NCBI RefSeq assembly: GCF_010093235.1
Contig: NZ_PDWP01000001.1
Span: forward strand, 1 to 64,000
Direction: 5' to 3'
Source of the DNA: Pseudoxanthomonas suwonensis
Lineage (GTDB): Bacteria; Pseudomonadota; Gammaproteobacteria; Xanthomonadales; Xanthomonadaceae
Length of the DNA: 64,000 bases
Within the stretch, counting starts at the first letter, position 1. The number at the start of each line of letters is the position of its first letter. Positions 52,500 to 62,039 of the stretch are shown in pieces. Under the pieces are notes generated by a model. That model made no database searches. It was given only the letters and a program-made list of their open reading frames with translations, and had not been told where the DNA came from. The position numbers were made by a program, and so were the translations under genes.

Positions 52500-53798
52500 A
52501 TGATCGAGGCAATCGGGCGGATTGGCTTCGGCCTGTTCGGACTGGCCGTGCTGATCGGCATCGTCTGGCTGTTCTCCAACAACCGGCGGGCCATCGATTG
52601 GAGGCTGGTCGGCACCGGCGTGCTGCTGCAGATCGCGTTCGCGGCGGTCGTGCTGCTGGTCCCGGGCGGCCGCCAGGTGTTCGACGCGATGAGCCACGGC
52701 TTCGTGCGCGTGCTGGGCTTCGTCAGCGAGGGCTCCAACTTCATCTTCGGCAGCCTGATGGACACCTCGACGGTGGGCTTCATCTTCGCCTTCCAGGTGC
52801 TGCCGACCATCATCTTCTTCTCGGCGCTGATGGGCGTGCTCTACCACCTGGGCATCATGCAGGCGGTCGTGCGGGCCATGGCCTGGGCGATCACCAAGGT
52901 CATGCGCGTGTCCGGCGCCGAGACCACCAGCGTCTGCGCCAGCGTGTTCATCGGCCAGACCGAGGCGCCGCTGACGGTCCGCCCGTACATCCCGAAGATG
53001 ACCCAGTCCGAGCTGCTGACCATGATGATCGGCGGCATGGCGCACATCGCCGGCGGCGTGCTCGCCGCCTACGTGGGCATGCTCGGCGGCGGCGACCCGG
53101 AGCAGCAGGTGTTCTACGCCAAGCACCTGCTGGCGGCGAGCATCATGGCCGCGCCGGCCACCCTGGTGATCGCCAAGATCCTGGTGCCGGAGACCTCCGA
53201 GCCGCTGACCCGCGGCACGGTCAAGATGGAGGTCGAGAAGACCACCGCCAACGTGATCGACGCGGCCGCCGCCGGCGCCGGCGACGGCCTGCGCCTGGCG
53301 CTGAACATCGGCGCGATGCTGCTGGCCTTCATCGCCCTGATCGCCCTGGTCAACGCACCGCTGACCTGGCTGGGCGAGGTCACCGGCATCGCCGGCATGA
53401 TCGGCAAGCCGACCAGCCTGTCGACCATCCTCGGCTACGTGCTGGCCCCGGTGGCGTGGATCATCGGCACCCCGTGGGGCGACGCCACCACGGTCGGTTC
53501 GCTGATCGGCCAGAAGATCGTGATCAACGAGTTCGTGGCCTACACCGAGCTGTCGCAGATCGTGAACGGCCAGGTCCCGGGCCAGTTCCTGAGCAAGGAA
53601 GGCGCGCTGATCGCCACCTATGCCCTGTGCGGCTTCGCCAACTTCAGCTCGATCGCGATCCAGATCGGCGGCATCGGTGGCCTAGCCCCGGAGCGCCGCC
53701 AGGACCTGGCGCGCTTCGGCCTGCGCGCGGTGCTCGGTGGCTCGGTGGCCACCTTCATGACCGCGACCATCGCGGGTGTACTGTCGCATTTCGGCTGA
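52500..53798 (+). CDS. nupC: Concentrative nucleoside transporter (CNT family)
   Basis: Inner-membrane nucleoside symporter. 432 aa with many hydrophobic helices. Signature GQTEAPLTVRPYI in the re-entrant/substrate site, SVFIGQTEAPL, SLSTILGYVLAPVAWIIGTPWGDA, INEFVAYTEL and LCGFANFSSIAIQIGGIGGLAPERR are all family motifs. Followed 74 bp later by a ribokinase gene, a logical pair for using the ribose of imported nucleosides; the nucleoside hydrolase often found alongside is not in the window. Confidence 0.93.
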   Translation: MIEAIGRIGFGLFGLAVLIGIVWLFSNNRRAIDWRLVGTGVLLQIAFAAVVLLVPGGRQVFDAMSHGFVRVLGFVSEGSNFIFGSLMDTSTVGFIFAFQVLPTIIFFSALMGVLYHLGIMQAVVRAMAWAITKVMRVSGAETTSVCASVFIGQTEAPLTVRPYIPKMTQSELLTMMIGGMAHIAGGVLAAYVGMLGGGDPEQQVFYAKHLLAASIMAAPATLVIAKILVPETSEPLTRGTVKMEVEKTTANVIDAAAAGAGDGLRLALNIGAMLLAFIALIALVNAPLTWLGEVTGIAGMIGKPTSLSTILGYVLAPVAWIIGTPWGDATTVGSLIGQKIVINEFVAYTELSQIVNGQVPGQFLSKEGALIATYALCGFANFSSIAIQIGGIGGLAPERRQDLARFGLRAVLGGSVATFMTATIAGVLSHFG

Positions 53799-53872
53799 GC
53801 ATCGCCGTCCGCCGGGTGCCCCGTGCACCCGGCCGTTCTCCTCCCCCGATATCCAGACGCAACAGAGGCCCC

Positions 53873-54838
53873 ATGAATCCGGTCATCGTCGTCGGCTCCT
53901 TCAACGTCGACCATGTCTGGCGTTGCAACGAACTGCCCGCCACCGGCGCCACCATCGCCGGCCAGTACATGACCGGCCCGGGCGGCAAGGGTTTCAACCA
54001 GGCCGTGGCCTGCGCCCGTTCCGGTGCGCCCACCACCTTCATCTGCGCGCTGGGCGATGACGCCGGCGGCGCGATGGCGCGCGAACTGGCCGCGGCCGAC
54101 GGCATCGACCTGCGCGCCGAGGCCAGCAGCGAGCCCACCGGCACCGCGGGCATCTACGTCGACGCGCGCGGCCGCAACACCATCGTGATCGGCGCCGGCG
54201 CCAACGGCGTGCTGGGCGCGGCCCATGTCACCGCCGATCCCGCCCTGGCGCGCGCCGCGGGCGTGCTGCTGGCGCAGCTGGAATCGCCCGCCGAGGCGAT
54301 CGAGGCCGCGCTGGCGATGGCGCGCGAGGCCGGCGCCACCACCGTGCTCAACCCGGCCCCGGCCAACGCGCCGACCAGCATGGGCCTGCTGCGCCTGGCC
54401 GACGTGCTGACCCCGAACGAGACCGAATTCGCCGCCCAGCTGGCGCGCCACGTCGGCGAGCGGGTCGAGCCGGATTCGGTCGCCGCGCTGGACGGCGCGC
54501 GCCTGCATGCGCTGTGCCGCAAGCTGCTGCCGCACGGCACCGTGGTGGTGACCATGGGTTCGGTGGGCGTGTTCGTCTCGCATGCCGAGGAAGAGCCGCG
54601 CGGCGACGCCCAGCCGTACTACCGCATCGGCGCCGAGAGCGTGACCGCCAGCGACACCACCGGCGCCGGCGATGCCTTCAACGGGGCGCTCGCCGCCTCG
54701 CTGGCGCGCGCGCCAGGGCAGCCGTTCGCGGCCCACGTGCGCTACGCCAACCGTTTCGCCGCCCTGTCGACCGAGCGTGCGGGCGCGGCCGCCTCGATGC
54801 CGCGCCACGACGAGGTGCTGGCCCGCTTCCCGGGCTGA
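53873..54838 (+). CDS. rbsK: Ribokinase, PfkB family
   Basis: Phosphorylates ribose to ribose-5-phosphate with ATP. 321 aa. PfkB signature 1 around GGKGFNQAVACARSG (about 40-54), and signature 2 DTTGAGDAFNGAL with the catalytic Asp in GAGD. NPAPANAPTSMGLLRLADVLTPNETE is typical of ribokinases. Start ATG 53873. Sits between nupC and dusB. Other PfkB sugar kinases (for example nucleoside kinases) cannot be excluded. Confidence 0.88.
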   Translation: MNPVIVVGSFNVDHVWRCNELPATGATIAGQYMTGPGGKGFNQAVACARSGAPTTFICALGDDAGGAMARELAAADGIDLRAEASSEPTGTAGIYVDARGRNTIVIGAGANGVLGAAHVTADPALARAAGVLLAQLESPAEAIEAALAMAREAGATTVLNPAPANAPTSMGLLRLADVLTPNETEFAAQLARHVGERVEPDSVAALDGARLHALCRKLLPHGTVVVTMGSVGVFVSHAEEEPRGDAQPYYRIGAESVTASDTTGAGDAFNGALAASLARAPGQPFAAHVRYANRFAALSTERAGAAASMPRHDEVLARFPG

Positions 54839-54848
54839 GGCGGCGGCG

Positions 54849-55847
54849 ATGCGGATCGGTCCGTACGCGATCGAGCCGAAGGTGGTGCTGGCGCCGATGG
54901 CCGGCGTCACCGACAAGCCGTTCCGGCTGCTGTGCAAGCAGCTGGGCGCCGGCCTGGCGGTGTCGGAGATGACCATCTCCGACCCGCGCTTCTGGAACAC
55001 CCGCAAGTCGCTGCAGCGCATGGACCATGCCGGCGAACCGGACCCGGTCAGCGTGCAGATCGCCGGGACCGAGCCGGCGCAGCTGGCCGGGGCGGCGCGC
55101 TACAACGTCGCCAACGGCGCCCAGATCATCGACATCAACATGGGCTGCCCGGCCAAGAAGGTGTGCAACGCCTGGGCCGGGTCAGCGCTGATGCGCGACG
55201 AGGCACTGGTGGCGCGCATCCTCGAGGCGGTGGTGGCCGCGGTCGACGTGCCGGTCACGCTCAAGATCCGCACCGGCTGGTGCGCCGAGGTGCGCAATGC
55301 GCCGACCATCGCGCGCATCGCCGAGGAATCCGGCATCGCCGCGCTGGCGATCCATGGCCGCACCCGCAACCAGCACTACACCGGGCAGGCCGAGTACGAC
55401 ACCATCGCCGAGGTGAAGTCGAGGCTGCGCATCCCGGTGGTCGCCAACGGCGACATCGACTCGCCGGCCAAGGCCGCCTTCGTGCTGCGCCACACCGGTG
55501 CCGACGCGGTCATGGTCGGTCGCGCCGCCCAGGGCCGGCCGTGGATCTTCCGCCAGATCGCCCATTACCTGGCCACCGGCGAGGAACTGCCCGACCCGTC
55601 CGTGGCCGAGGTGCGCGACATCCTGATCGGCCACCTGCAGGCCCTGCACGCGTTCTACGGCGAGGAACAGGGCGTGCGCATCGCGCGCAAGCACCTGGGC
55701 TGGTACGCGAAGGACCGGCCGGAGAACGCCGCCTTCCGTGCCGTGGTCAACCGCGCCCGGACCGCGGCCGAGCAACTGGCCCTGACCCGCGCCTACTTCG
55801 ACGCGCTCGAGGCCGGCGCAGCCTTCGCGCTGCCCGAAGTGGCGTGA
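54849..55847 (+). CDS. dusB: tRNA-dihydrouridine synthase B
   Basis: FMN enzyme that reduces specific uridines in the D-loop of tRNA. 332 aa. N-terminal LAPMAGVTDKPFRLLCKQLGAG, the catalytic cysteine in GCPAKKVCNAWAGSALM, KIRTGW and GRAAQGRPWIFRQI fit DusB. Starts 10 nt after the rbsK stop. fis, which follows dusB in many gammaproteobacteria, is absent; a repeat-rich spacer follows instead. Confidence 0.95.
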   Translation: MRIGPYAIEPKVVLAPMAGVTDKPFRLLCKQLGAGLAVSEMTISDPRFWNTRKSLQRMDHAGEPDPVSVQIAGTEPAQLAGAARYNVANGAQIIDINMGCPAKKVCNAWAGSALMRDEALVARILEAVVAAVDVPVTLKIRTGWCAEVRNAPTIARIAEESGIAALAIHGRTRNQHYTGQAEYDTIAEVKSRLRIPVVANGDIDSPAKAAFVLRHTGADAVMVGRAAQGRPWIFRQIAHYLATGEELPDPSVAEVRDILIGHLQALHAFYGEEQGVRIARKHLGWYAKDRPENAAFRAVVNRARTAAEQLALTRAYFDALEAGAAFALPEVA

Positions 55848-55857
55848 GGGAACATCT

Positions 55858-55887
55858 CCCCGGGTGCGCTCCGCTTACCCGGGCTAC
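55858..55887 (-). repeat. REP element, minus orientation
   Basis: Read on the minus strand it begins GTAGCCCGGGTAAGCGGAG and ends CGCACCCGGGG, the 30-nt REP pattern common in xanthomonads and pseudomonads. It starts 10 nt past the dusB stop. Confidence 0.75.
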
Positions 55888-55971
55888 GCGCCGGATACTT
55901 GCCCGATCCCGCGTTGAGTCCGCGGCACGTGGCAACGCGCCGGACCTCTCCAGCGGCCCCGTGTAGTCACC

Positions 55972-56005
55972 GTAGCCCGGATAAGGCCGAAGGCCGCATC
56001 CGGGG
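55972..56005 (+). repeat. REP element, plus orientation
   Basis: Begins GTAGCCCGGATAAGGCCGAA and ends GCATCCGGGG; opposite orientation to the copy at 55858, so the two form a BIME-like pair 84 bp apart. REP copies of this kind are normally spread by a RAYT transposase elsewhere in the genome. Confidence 0.75.
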
Positions 56006-56054
56006 TGGTGCATGGCAACGTCGCGAGCGGACGATGCGTCGTGACCCGCCCCTG

Positions 56055-56121
56055 CCCCTCTCCCACCGGGAGAGGGGAACTGACCCAATCACGAATCACG
56101 AATCACCGATCCCCAATCCCC
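56055..56121. repeat. Palindrome and heptamer run downstream of the DUF457 gene
   Basis: A perfect 10-bp stem (CCCCTCTCCC at 56055-56064, GGGAGAGGGG at 56068-56077) is followed by five tandem heptamers AATCACG, AATCACG, AATCACC, GATCCCC, AATCCCC (56087-56121). The heptamers match those between gmk and yicC. The palindrome may terminate the minus-strand gene. Bases 55848-56129 hold no gene. Confidence 0.75.
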
Positions 56122-56129
56122 AACACCAG

Positions 56130-57143
56130 TCACTCCGGTGCCTCCCAGATCCGGTGCCACATCGGGCCAAGCCGCCGCCGTGTTTGCCAAGGCAGCCGCA
56201 GCTGGCGCGGCGGGATCGCCTGCCAGCGCCCTTCCGCGTCGCGCTCGGCCACCTCGAACACGAAGCTGTAGTCCGGCTCGGCACCCATGCGCAGGTCGGA
56301 CAGCTCCAGGCGGCCTTCGCGCTCGCGCGCCTTCATGAAGCCATGGTTGAACCAGGCCAGGCGCTGCACGGCCGGGATCCCGGCCGCCTCCGCCAGGGCC
56401 TGGGTATTGGACGGATAACCACGGAAGGCAATCGGCCCGGTGTCGGCCACCAGCGAGTACTCGCCTTCGACGAAGCCGCCAGGCGTCATCGCCACCACCC
56501 GCCAGAGCAGGGTGTTGAACGGCATCGGTACCGAGAACCGCGGCGCATCGCCCAGGCCCATCGCGGCCAGGGTGCGTTGGGCGTGGCGGTCGACCATCGC
56601 CTTGGCCCCCAGCGACCCCCCCAGGTAGGCGCTGCGGAGCGCGAGCCCCGCCAGCAGGACATGCCGCGCAAGCGGCCGCGCGCGGGCGAACCAGGCCACC
56701 ACGCAGGCGACCAGCAGCCACACCGTGTACAGCGGATCGATGATGAACACGCTCGACCACATCGTCGGCGCCGCCGGCAGCGGCCACCACAGCTGGGTGC
56801 CGTAGACGGTGAAAGCATCCAGCAGCGGATGCGTGGCCAGCGCCAGCTGGATAGCCCAGAACCAGCGCCGCGGCGCCTCCGCCACCCGCCCGCGTCCGTA
56901 GCGGCGGAACAGCCACCACAGCAGCCACCCCACGAAAGGCAGAACGAACAGCGAGTGGCTGAAGCTCCGGTGCACGGTCATCAGCACCACCGGGTCGTCG
57001 GTGGCGAGCATGATCGGCAGCGAATCCAGGTCCGGGAGGGTACCGAGGGCGGCGCCGGCCAGCAGGGCGGCGCGGCGGTGGCCGGCGGGGGCGATGGCGG
57101 CGGCAACCGCCCCGCCGAGGACGATCTGGGTCAGTGAATCCAT
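56130..57143 (-). CDS. Metal-dependent hydrolase-like membrane protein (DUF457/YdjM type)
   Basis: 337 aa. N-terminal MDSLTQIVLGGAVAAAIAP, PDLDSLP near residue 37 and HRSFSHSLFVLP (about 58-69) are the DUF457/YdjM pattern; these His/Asp residues are thought to bind metal. About six hydrophobic segments lie in the first 175 residues; the C-terminal 160 residues are soluble (FNTLLWRVVAMTPGGFVEGEYSLVADT). YdjM is LexA-regulated in E. coli; no LexA box was identified here. Divergent from metK; function unknown. Confidence 0.85.
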   Translation of the reverse strand: MDSLTQIVLGGAVAAAIAPAGHRRAALLAGAALGTLPDLDSLPIMLATDDPVVLMTVHRSFSHSLFVLPFVGWLLWWLFRRYGRGRVAEAPRRWFWAIQLALATHPLLDAFTVYGTQLWWPLPAAPTMWSSVFIIDPLYTVWLLVACVVAWFARARPLARHVLLAGLALRSAYLGGSLGAKAMVDRHAQRTLAAMGLGDAPRFSVPMPFNTLLWRVVAMTPGGFVEGEYSLVADTGPIAFRGYPSNTQALAEAAGIPAVQRLAWFNHGFMKAREREGRLELSDLRMGAEPDYSFVFEVAERDAEGRWQAIPPRQLRLPWQTRRRLGPMWHRIWEAPE

Positions 57144-57249
57144 GCCCGGAATGCTAGCAGCGCGGCTTCACGCCAGGCCCCAAAGCCCCGCCGGCATTAA
57201 CGGAAAGCAACCCGCCGGGGAGCAGAATGCAGGATGGCCCGCGCGCGTG

Positions 57250-57255
57250 TATCAT
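57250..57255 (+). promoter_or_regulatory. Putative -10 element of metK
   Basis: TATCAT lies 40 nt upstream of the metK ATG, giving a leader of about 34 nt. No good -35 is seen. The leader is too short for a SAM riboswitch, and none was recognised. Confidence 0.3.
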
Positions 57256-57295
57256 GCGCGGCCATCTTTTCATCCGAATACAGGGATATAGCCCG

Positions 57296-58513
57296 ATGTC
57301 CAGCTATCTCTTCACCTCCGAATCGGTCTCCGAGGGCCATCCGGACAAGATCGCCGACCAGATCTCCGATGCGGTCCTCGACGCCATCCTGGCGCAGGAC
57401 AAGCGCGCCCGCGTGGCCTGCGAGACCCTGGTGAAGACCGGCGCCGCCATCGTCGCCGGCGAGGTCACCACCACCGCGTGGGTCGACATCGAGGGCCTGG
57501 CCCGCCAGGTCATCAACAGCATCGGCTACAACAATTCGGACGTCGGCTTCGACGGCCACACCTGTGCCATCATCAACATGCTCGGCAAGCAGTCCCCGGA
57601 CATCGCCGCCGGCGTGGACCGCAGGAAGCCGGAGGAGCAGGGCGCGGGCGACCAGGGCCTGATGTTCGGCTACGCCTGCAACGAGGCGCCGGAGTTCATG
57701 CCGGCCCCGATCTACTACTCGCACCGACTGGTCGAGCAGCAGGCCAAGGTCCGCAAGAAGAAGAACTCGCCGCTGCCGTGGCTGCGCCCGGATGCCAAGA
57801 GCCAGGTCACCCTGCGCTACGACGGCAACAAGGTCGTGGGCCTGGATGCCGTGGTGCTGTCCACCCAGCACGACCCGGGCGTGAAGCAGAAGGACCTGGT
57901 CGAGGGCGTGTACGAGCACATCCTCAAGCCGGTCCTGCCGAAGAAGTGGCTGGAATCGCTGCCGAAGAAGAAGGTCCACATCAATCCGACCGGCATCTTC
58001 GTGATCGGCGGCCCGGTGGGCGACTGCGGCCTGACCGGCCGCAAGATCATCGTCGACAGCTACGGCGGCATGGCCCGCCACGGTGGCGGCGCGTTCTCGG
58101 GCAAGGATCCGTCCAAGGTCGACCGTTCCGCCGCCTACGCCGCCCGCTACGTGGCCAAGAACGTGGTCGCCGCCGGCCTGGCCGACAAGTGCGAGGTGCA
58201 GGTCTCCTACGCCATCGGCGTGGCCGAGCCGACCTCGATCTCGGTCACCACCTTCGGCACCGGCCGCATCCCGGACGAGAAGATCGAGAAGCTGATCCGC
58301 AAGCACTTCGACCTGCGCCCGTACGGCATCATCAAGATGCTGGACCTGGTGCACCCGGTCTACCAGCCGACCGCCGCCTACGGCCACTTCGGCCGCAAGC
58401 CGTTCGAGCTGGGCTACACCGACGGCGCCGGCAAGAAGCAGGTCGCCACCGCCTTCTCCTGGGAGAAGACGGACAAGGCCGAGGCGCTGCGCGCCGACGC
58501 GAAGCTGAAGTAA
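57296..58513 (+). CDS. metK: S-adenosylmethionine synthase
   Basis: Makes SAM from methionine and ATP. 405 aa. [22 protein letters not shown] (His and Asp of the active site), the flexible loop region near [22 protein letters not shown], and [23 protein letters not shown] as phosphate-binding signature 2 are intact. Upstream in-frame ATGs are ignored for the family start at 57296. A T-rich hairpin terminator follows. In related genomes ahcY and metF are commonly next; here they are not. Confidence 0.97.
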   Translation: MSSYLFTSESVSEGHPDKIADQISDAVLDAILAQDKRARVACETLVKTGAAIVAGEVTTTAWVDIEGLARQVINSIGYNNSDVGFDGHTCAIINMLGKQSPDIAAGVDRRKPEEQGAGDQGLMFGYACNEAPEFMPAPIYYSHRLVEQQAKVRKKKNSPLPWLRPDAKSQVTLRYDGNKVVGLDAVVLSTQHDPGVKQKDLVEGVYEHILKPVLPKKWLESLPKKKVHINPTGIFVIGGPVGDCGLTGRKIIVDSYGGMARHGGGAFSGKDPSKVDRSAAYAARYVAKNVVAAGLADKCEVQVSYAIGVAEPTSISVTTFGTGRIPDEKIEKLIRKHFDLRPYGIIKMLDLVHPVYQPTAAYGHFGRKPFELGYTDGAGKKQVATAFSWEKTDKAEALRADAKLK

Positions 58514-58533
58514 GCCTCGCCGCAGGCTCCAGG

Positions 58534-58563
58534 AAAGGCCGCCCCCGGGCGGCCTTTTCCTTT
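58534..58563 (+). terminator. Rho-independent terminator of metK
   Basis: 10-bp stem (AAAGGCCGCC at 58534-58543, GGCGGCCTTT at 58548-58557), loop CCCG, then TCCTTT. Nearly the same stem as after sucD. The rest of the spacer up to 58793 shows nothing recognisable. Confidence 0.75.
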
Positions 58564-58793
58564 GCGGCGGTCCCGCCGGAGCGCGCGGTGGTCCATTCCG
58601 CCGGCGGCCGGCGGCTGATGCAGCCATGTGCCTGCGCTGGCATCGGCGCGAGTCGGGAAGACGATCGCAGGCCACAAGCCTCCAGGGGCACCGGCTGGGC
58701 ACGCGCCATCGCTGCCGCCCTCGCCCGCTCCTGCATCGCCCCAACCAGATCTCGGTGGCCAACATGCCGTTCGCCGGCGGCGGCGCGGCCGGC

Positions 58794-60920
58794 TCACAGC
58801 CGCACCGTCAGCCTTACGTCCTCCGCGCCACCGGCACGCGCGGCGACCACGCGGTCGCCGATGCGTTCGAACGCCAGGTCCACGCGCGCACCGCCCACGT
58901 CCAGGCACTCCACCCGCAGGCGGTCCACGCCCGGCGGCAGCTGCGGGTGCTCGATCACGACCTCCCGCGCAAGCGCGTCGATCTCCAGCCCCAGGCAGGC
59001 CTGCAGCAGCATGAACACCGAGCCGGCCGACCAGGCCTGCGGTGTGCACGCCACCGGATAGGCGATCGGTGGATCGCCGACGGTGCGCGGGAAGCCGCAG
59101 AACAGTTCGGGCAGCCGCATGTCGAAGTAGGTCGCCGCCTCGAACACCTCGCCCAGCAGGCGCGCGGCCTGGCGCCGCGCGCCGTAGCGCGCCATGCCCG
59201 CCGCGCACAGGGCCACGTCGTGCGGCCACACCGAACCGTTGTGGTACGACATCGGGTTGTAGCGCGGCTGGTCGCTGGCGAGCGTGCGCACGCCCCAGCC
59301 GTTGTCGAAGCGCGGCGAGGCCAGCTGCGCGATCACCCGGCGCGCGCGTTCCGGCGCGGGCAACCCCACGTACAGCAGGTGCCCGGGATTGGAGGCCAGC
59401 ACCCGGCACATGCGCCCGGCGCCGTCGCGCGCCAGCGTGTAGAAATCCAGGGACTCGTCCCAGAAGCGGGCTTCCACGGTGGCGCGCAGGCGTCCGGCGC
59501 GCGCGTCCCATTGCCGCGCGGCCTGCTCCTCGCCACGCATGCGCGCCAGCCCAGCCATCGCGCGCAGCGCCTCCCAGGCATAGCCCTGGACTTCGACCAG
59601 GGCGATCGGCCCTTCGGGCAGGCGGCCGTCCTCGTGGAACACCGAATCGCCGCTGTCCTTCCAGCCCTGGTTGGACAGGCCGCTGTCCTGCCCGCGCGCG
59701 TACGCCAGCAGCCCGTCAGGATCGGCATCGCAGCTGCGCTCGATCCAGCCGGCTGCGCTGCGCAGCGCCGGCCAGAGCCGCTCGATGAATCCGCGGTCGC
59801 CGGTGCGGCGGAAATAGCGACCGGCCAGGACCACGAACAGCGGCGTGGTGTCCACGCCGCCGTAGTACAGGCCGAACGGGATCTCGCCCAGCGCCGCCAT
59901 CTCGCCCTTGCGGGTCTCGTGCATGATCTTGCCCGGCGCCGAATCGCGGAAGCTGGAGTCTTCGGCCGCCTGGCGCTCGGCCAGGTAGGCGAGCACGCCG
60001 CGGGCCAGGCCCGGATCCAGCCACAGCATCTGCAGCGCGGTGATGATCGCGTCGCGCCCGAACGGGGTGGAGAACCACGGGATGCCCGCATACGGATAGC
60101 GCCCGGACGGCAGGTCGCTGGCCAGCAGGGCGATATCGGTGCGCGAACGCTCCACCCAGGCATCGAACAGCAGGCCGCCGCCACGCAGTCGCGCACCGGG
60201 GCGGCGCCGCGCGCGCAGCGCCCGCCGTGCCTGGGCCATGGCGCGGCGGTGCCGGGTGGCTTCGGGTTGCCCGACCTCCGGCCCGGCTTCCAGGTACAGG
60301 GCCATGCCCTGGCGCGGGCCAAGCTGCAGGTCGAAGCGCGCCATCCCGCCGTCCAGGCTGGAAGGCGCCTGCGAGAAGGCGATCACCGTGCGCCGCTCCA
60401 CGCCATCCAGGCCCTCGTAGCGCAGCACCACGCGGTCGCCCTCGGCCTGCACCTGCGGATAGCTGCCGCGCTTTTGCCGCTGCATGCCGCGCACCTCGAA
60501 CATGTCGAGGAAGTCGGCGGCGAACTCGATCGTCAGCGGCACCGATACCGGCACGCGGTCGTAGTTGGAGCAGACGATCCGTTCGTGCAGGCGCCCCTGC
60601 CACAGGAAGCGCGAACGCTCGATGTGGATCACGCCCTTGCCCGCCGCCGCGCTGTCGCCGATCGGCGGCAGCGGGCGGTTGGTCAGGTGCGCGGTGAACA
60701 CCACCCGGTCGTGCGCGGCGGCGGCGCTCAGCAAGGTCGGTGGCGCGCCGTCCAGGCCCAGGCGCAGCCGCGACAGGATGCGGGTGCCGTCGTGGAACAG
60801 GCCGTCGGCCACCTCGCCGCCGTGGATGTCGCCCAGCGCGTCGCTCACCAGGAAGCTGTCGCCGTCCTTGAGCGAATAGCCCAGCTGGCGGCTGGCCGGA
60901 AGCGTGCGAGCCATGCGCAT
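58794..60920 (-). CDS. Amylo-alpha-1,6-glucosidase-like (glycogen debranching) protein
   Basis: 708 aa in two parts: an N-terminal beta domain of the glycogen-debranching N type (SLKDGDSFLVSDALGDIHGGEVADGLFHDGTRILSRLRL) and a C-terminal (alpha/alpha)6 barrel (about 280-640) with GIPWFSTPFGRDAIITALQML, SNQGWKDSGDSVFHEDG and NPMSYHNGSVWPHD, where acidic residues likely do the catalysis. Cytosolic by sequence. It begins 3 nt after the GT4 gene stop; an ATG two codons later is the alternative start. Such GT4/glucosidase pairs suggest turnover or trimming of an alpha-glucan or glycoside, inferred. Confidence 0.87.
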   Translation of the reverse strand: MRMARTLPASRQLGYSLKDGDSFLVSDALGDIHGGEVADGLFHDGTRILSRLRLGLDGAPPTLLSAAAAHDRVVFTAHLTNRPLPPIGDSAAAGKGVIHIERSRFLWQGRLHERIVCSNYDRVPVSVPLTIEFAADFLDMFEVRGMQRQKRGSYPQVQAEGDRVVLRYEGLDGVERRTVIAFSQAPSSLDGGMARFDLQLGPRQGMALYLEAGPEVGQPEATRHRRAMAQARRALRARRRPGARLRGGGLLFDAWVERSRTDIALLASDLPSGRYPYAGIPWFSTPFGRDAIITALQMLWLDPGLARGVLAYLAERQAAEDSSFRDSAPGKIMHETRKGEMAALGEIPFGLYYGGVDTTPLFVVLAGRYFRRTGDRGFIERLWPALRSAAGWIERSCDADPDGLLAYARGQDSGLSNQGWKDSGDSVFHEDGRLPEGPIALVEVQGYAWEALRAMAGLARMRGEEQAARQWDARAGRLRATVEARFWDESLDFYTLARDGAGRMCRVLASNPGHLLYVGLPAPERARRVIAQLASPRFDNGWGVRTLASDQPRYNPMSYHNGSVWPHDVALCAAGMARYGARRQAARLLGEVFEAATYFDMRLPELFCGFPRTVGDPPIAYPVACTPQAWSAGSVFMLLQACLGLEIDALAREVVIEHPQLPPGVDRLRVECLDVGGARVDLAFERIGDRVVAARAGGAEDVRLTVRL

Positions 60921-60923
60921 GGC

Positions 60924-62027
60924 TCAGGCCCTGCGCTGGAACGCGTCGCCGTCGGCGCGCTCCCCGGCGACGGTGGCGTCGTTGGCCGCCTCGGTGGCCG
61001 GGGTGGCCAGGCGCCGGTAGAGGTCCAGGTAGGCGCGCGCCATCACCGTGGACGAGAAGCGGCGTTCGAACACCCGGCGGATGTTGCCGCGGTCCAGTTC
61101 ATGCAGCCGCTCCACCGCAGCCACCGCCTCTTCCATCGACGACACGATGAAGCCGGTCACGCCGTCCTCCACCACCTCGCGCACCGAGCCGTGGTCCCAG
61201 GCGATCACCGGGGTGCCGCAGGCCATCGCCTCGATCATCACCAGTCCGAACGGTTCCGGCCAGTCGATCGGGAACAGCAGCGCCGCGGCGTGGCCGAGGA
61301 AACCCGGCTTGCGCGCATCGTCGATCTCGCCGATGAACTCCACGCCCGACGCATCCAGCATCGGCTCGATGCAGTCGTGGAAGTACACCGCGTCGGCGGC
61401 GTCGACCTTGGCCGCCATGCGCAGCGGCATGCCGGCGCGGGCGGCGATCTCGATCGCGCGGTCAGGCCGCTTCTCCGGCGAGATCCGGCCGAGGAACGCG
61501 AGGTAGTCGCCACGCGGCGATTCCGGCGGCTGCAGCAGGTCGGCGGGCAGGCCGTGGTACACGGTGCCCAGCCAGTTGGCGAAGCGCAGCGGCTGGCGCT
61601 GCTGTTCGGAGATCGACACCAGCGGGTAACGCGGCCACAGGCGGTACGCCTCCGCCAGCCCGGCCAGGTCCAGGCGTCCGTGCAGGGTGGTCACGGTGCG
61701 TCCGGCAAGGTCCTCGAACATGGGGAAGTGCAGCAGGTCGATGTGGAAGTGCAGCACGTCGAACTCGTCGGCGCGACGACGCACCTCGTGCAGCATGGCC
61801 AGGTGGGCGGCCAGGTCGGACTTCAGCGGCCGCGGATCCAGGCGCAGGGCCTGGTCGCGCACCGCCACCAGGCGCGCGCGGCTACGGCTGTCGCCGCTTG
61901 CGAACACGGACACCTCGTGGCCGAGGTCCACCTGGGCGTCGGCCAGGCACGCCACGATGCGTTCGGTGCCGCCATACAGGCGGGGCGGCACGGCTTCGTA
62001 AAGGGGGGCGATATGGGCGATGCGCAT
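60924..62027 (-). CDS. GT4 family glycosyltransferase
   Basis: 367 aa GT-B fold enzyme. MRIAHIAPLYEAVPPRLYGGTERIVACLADAQVDLGHEV is the acceptor-side Rossmann start; FLGRISPEKRPDRAIEIA and the EX7E-type DWPEPFGLVMIEAMACGTPVIAW form the nucleotide-sugar site. Shine-Dalgarno GAGGAGGGC lies just upstream. 3 nt separate it from the debranching gene, so the two form an operon. Donor sugar and acceptor unknown; similar GT4 genes beside GH-type glucosidases occur in stress-related loci. Confidence 0.87.
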   Translation of the reverse strand: MRIAHIAPLYEAVPPRLYGGTERIVACLADAQVDLGHEVSVFASGDSRSRARLVAVRDQALRLDPRPLKSDLAAHLAMLHEVRRRADEFDVLHFHIDLLHFPMFEDLAGRTVTTLHGRLDLAGLAEAYRLWPRYPLVSISEQQRQPLRFANWLGTVYHGLPADLLQPPESPRGDYLAFLGRISPEKRPDRAIEIAARAGMPLRMAAKVDAADAVYFHDCIEPMLDASGVEFIGEIDDARKPGFLGHAAALLFPIDWPEPFGLVMIEAMACGTPVIAWDHGSVREVVEDGVTGFIVSSMEEAVAAVERLHELDRGNIRRVFERRFSSTVMARAYLDLYRRLATPATEAANDATVAGERADGDAFQRRA

Positions 62028-62039
62028 GCCGTGCCCTCC

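Noticed and set aside
57144-57295. SAM or SAH riboswitch before metK
   Set aside because: The probable leader is about 34 nt, and no known SAM/SAH aptamer core was recognised in the 152-bp spacer.
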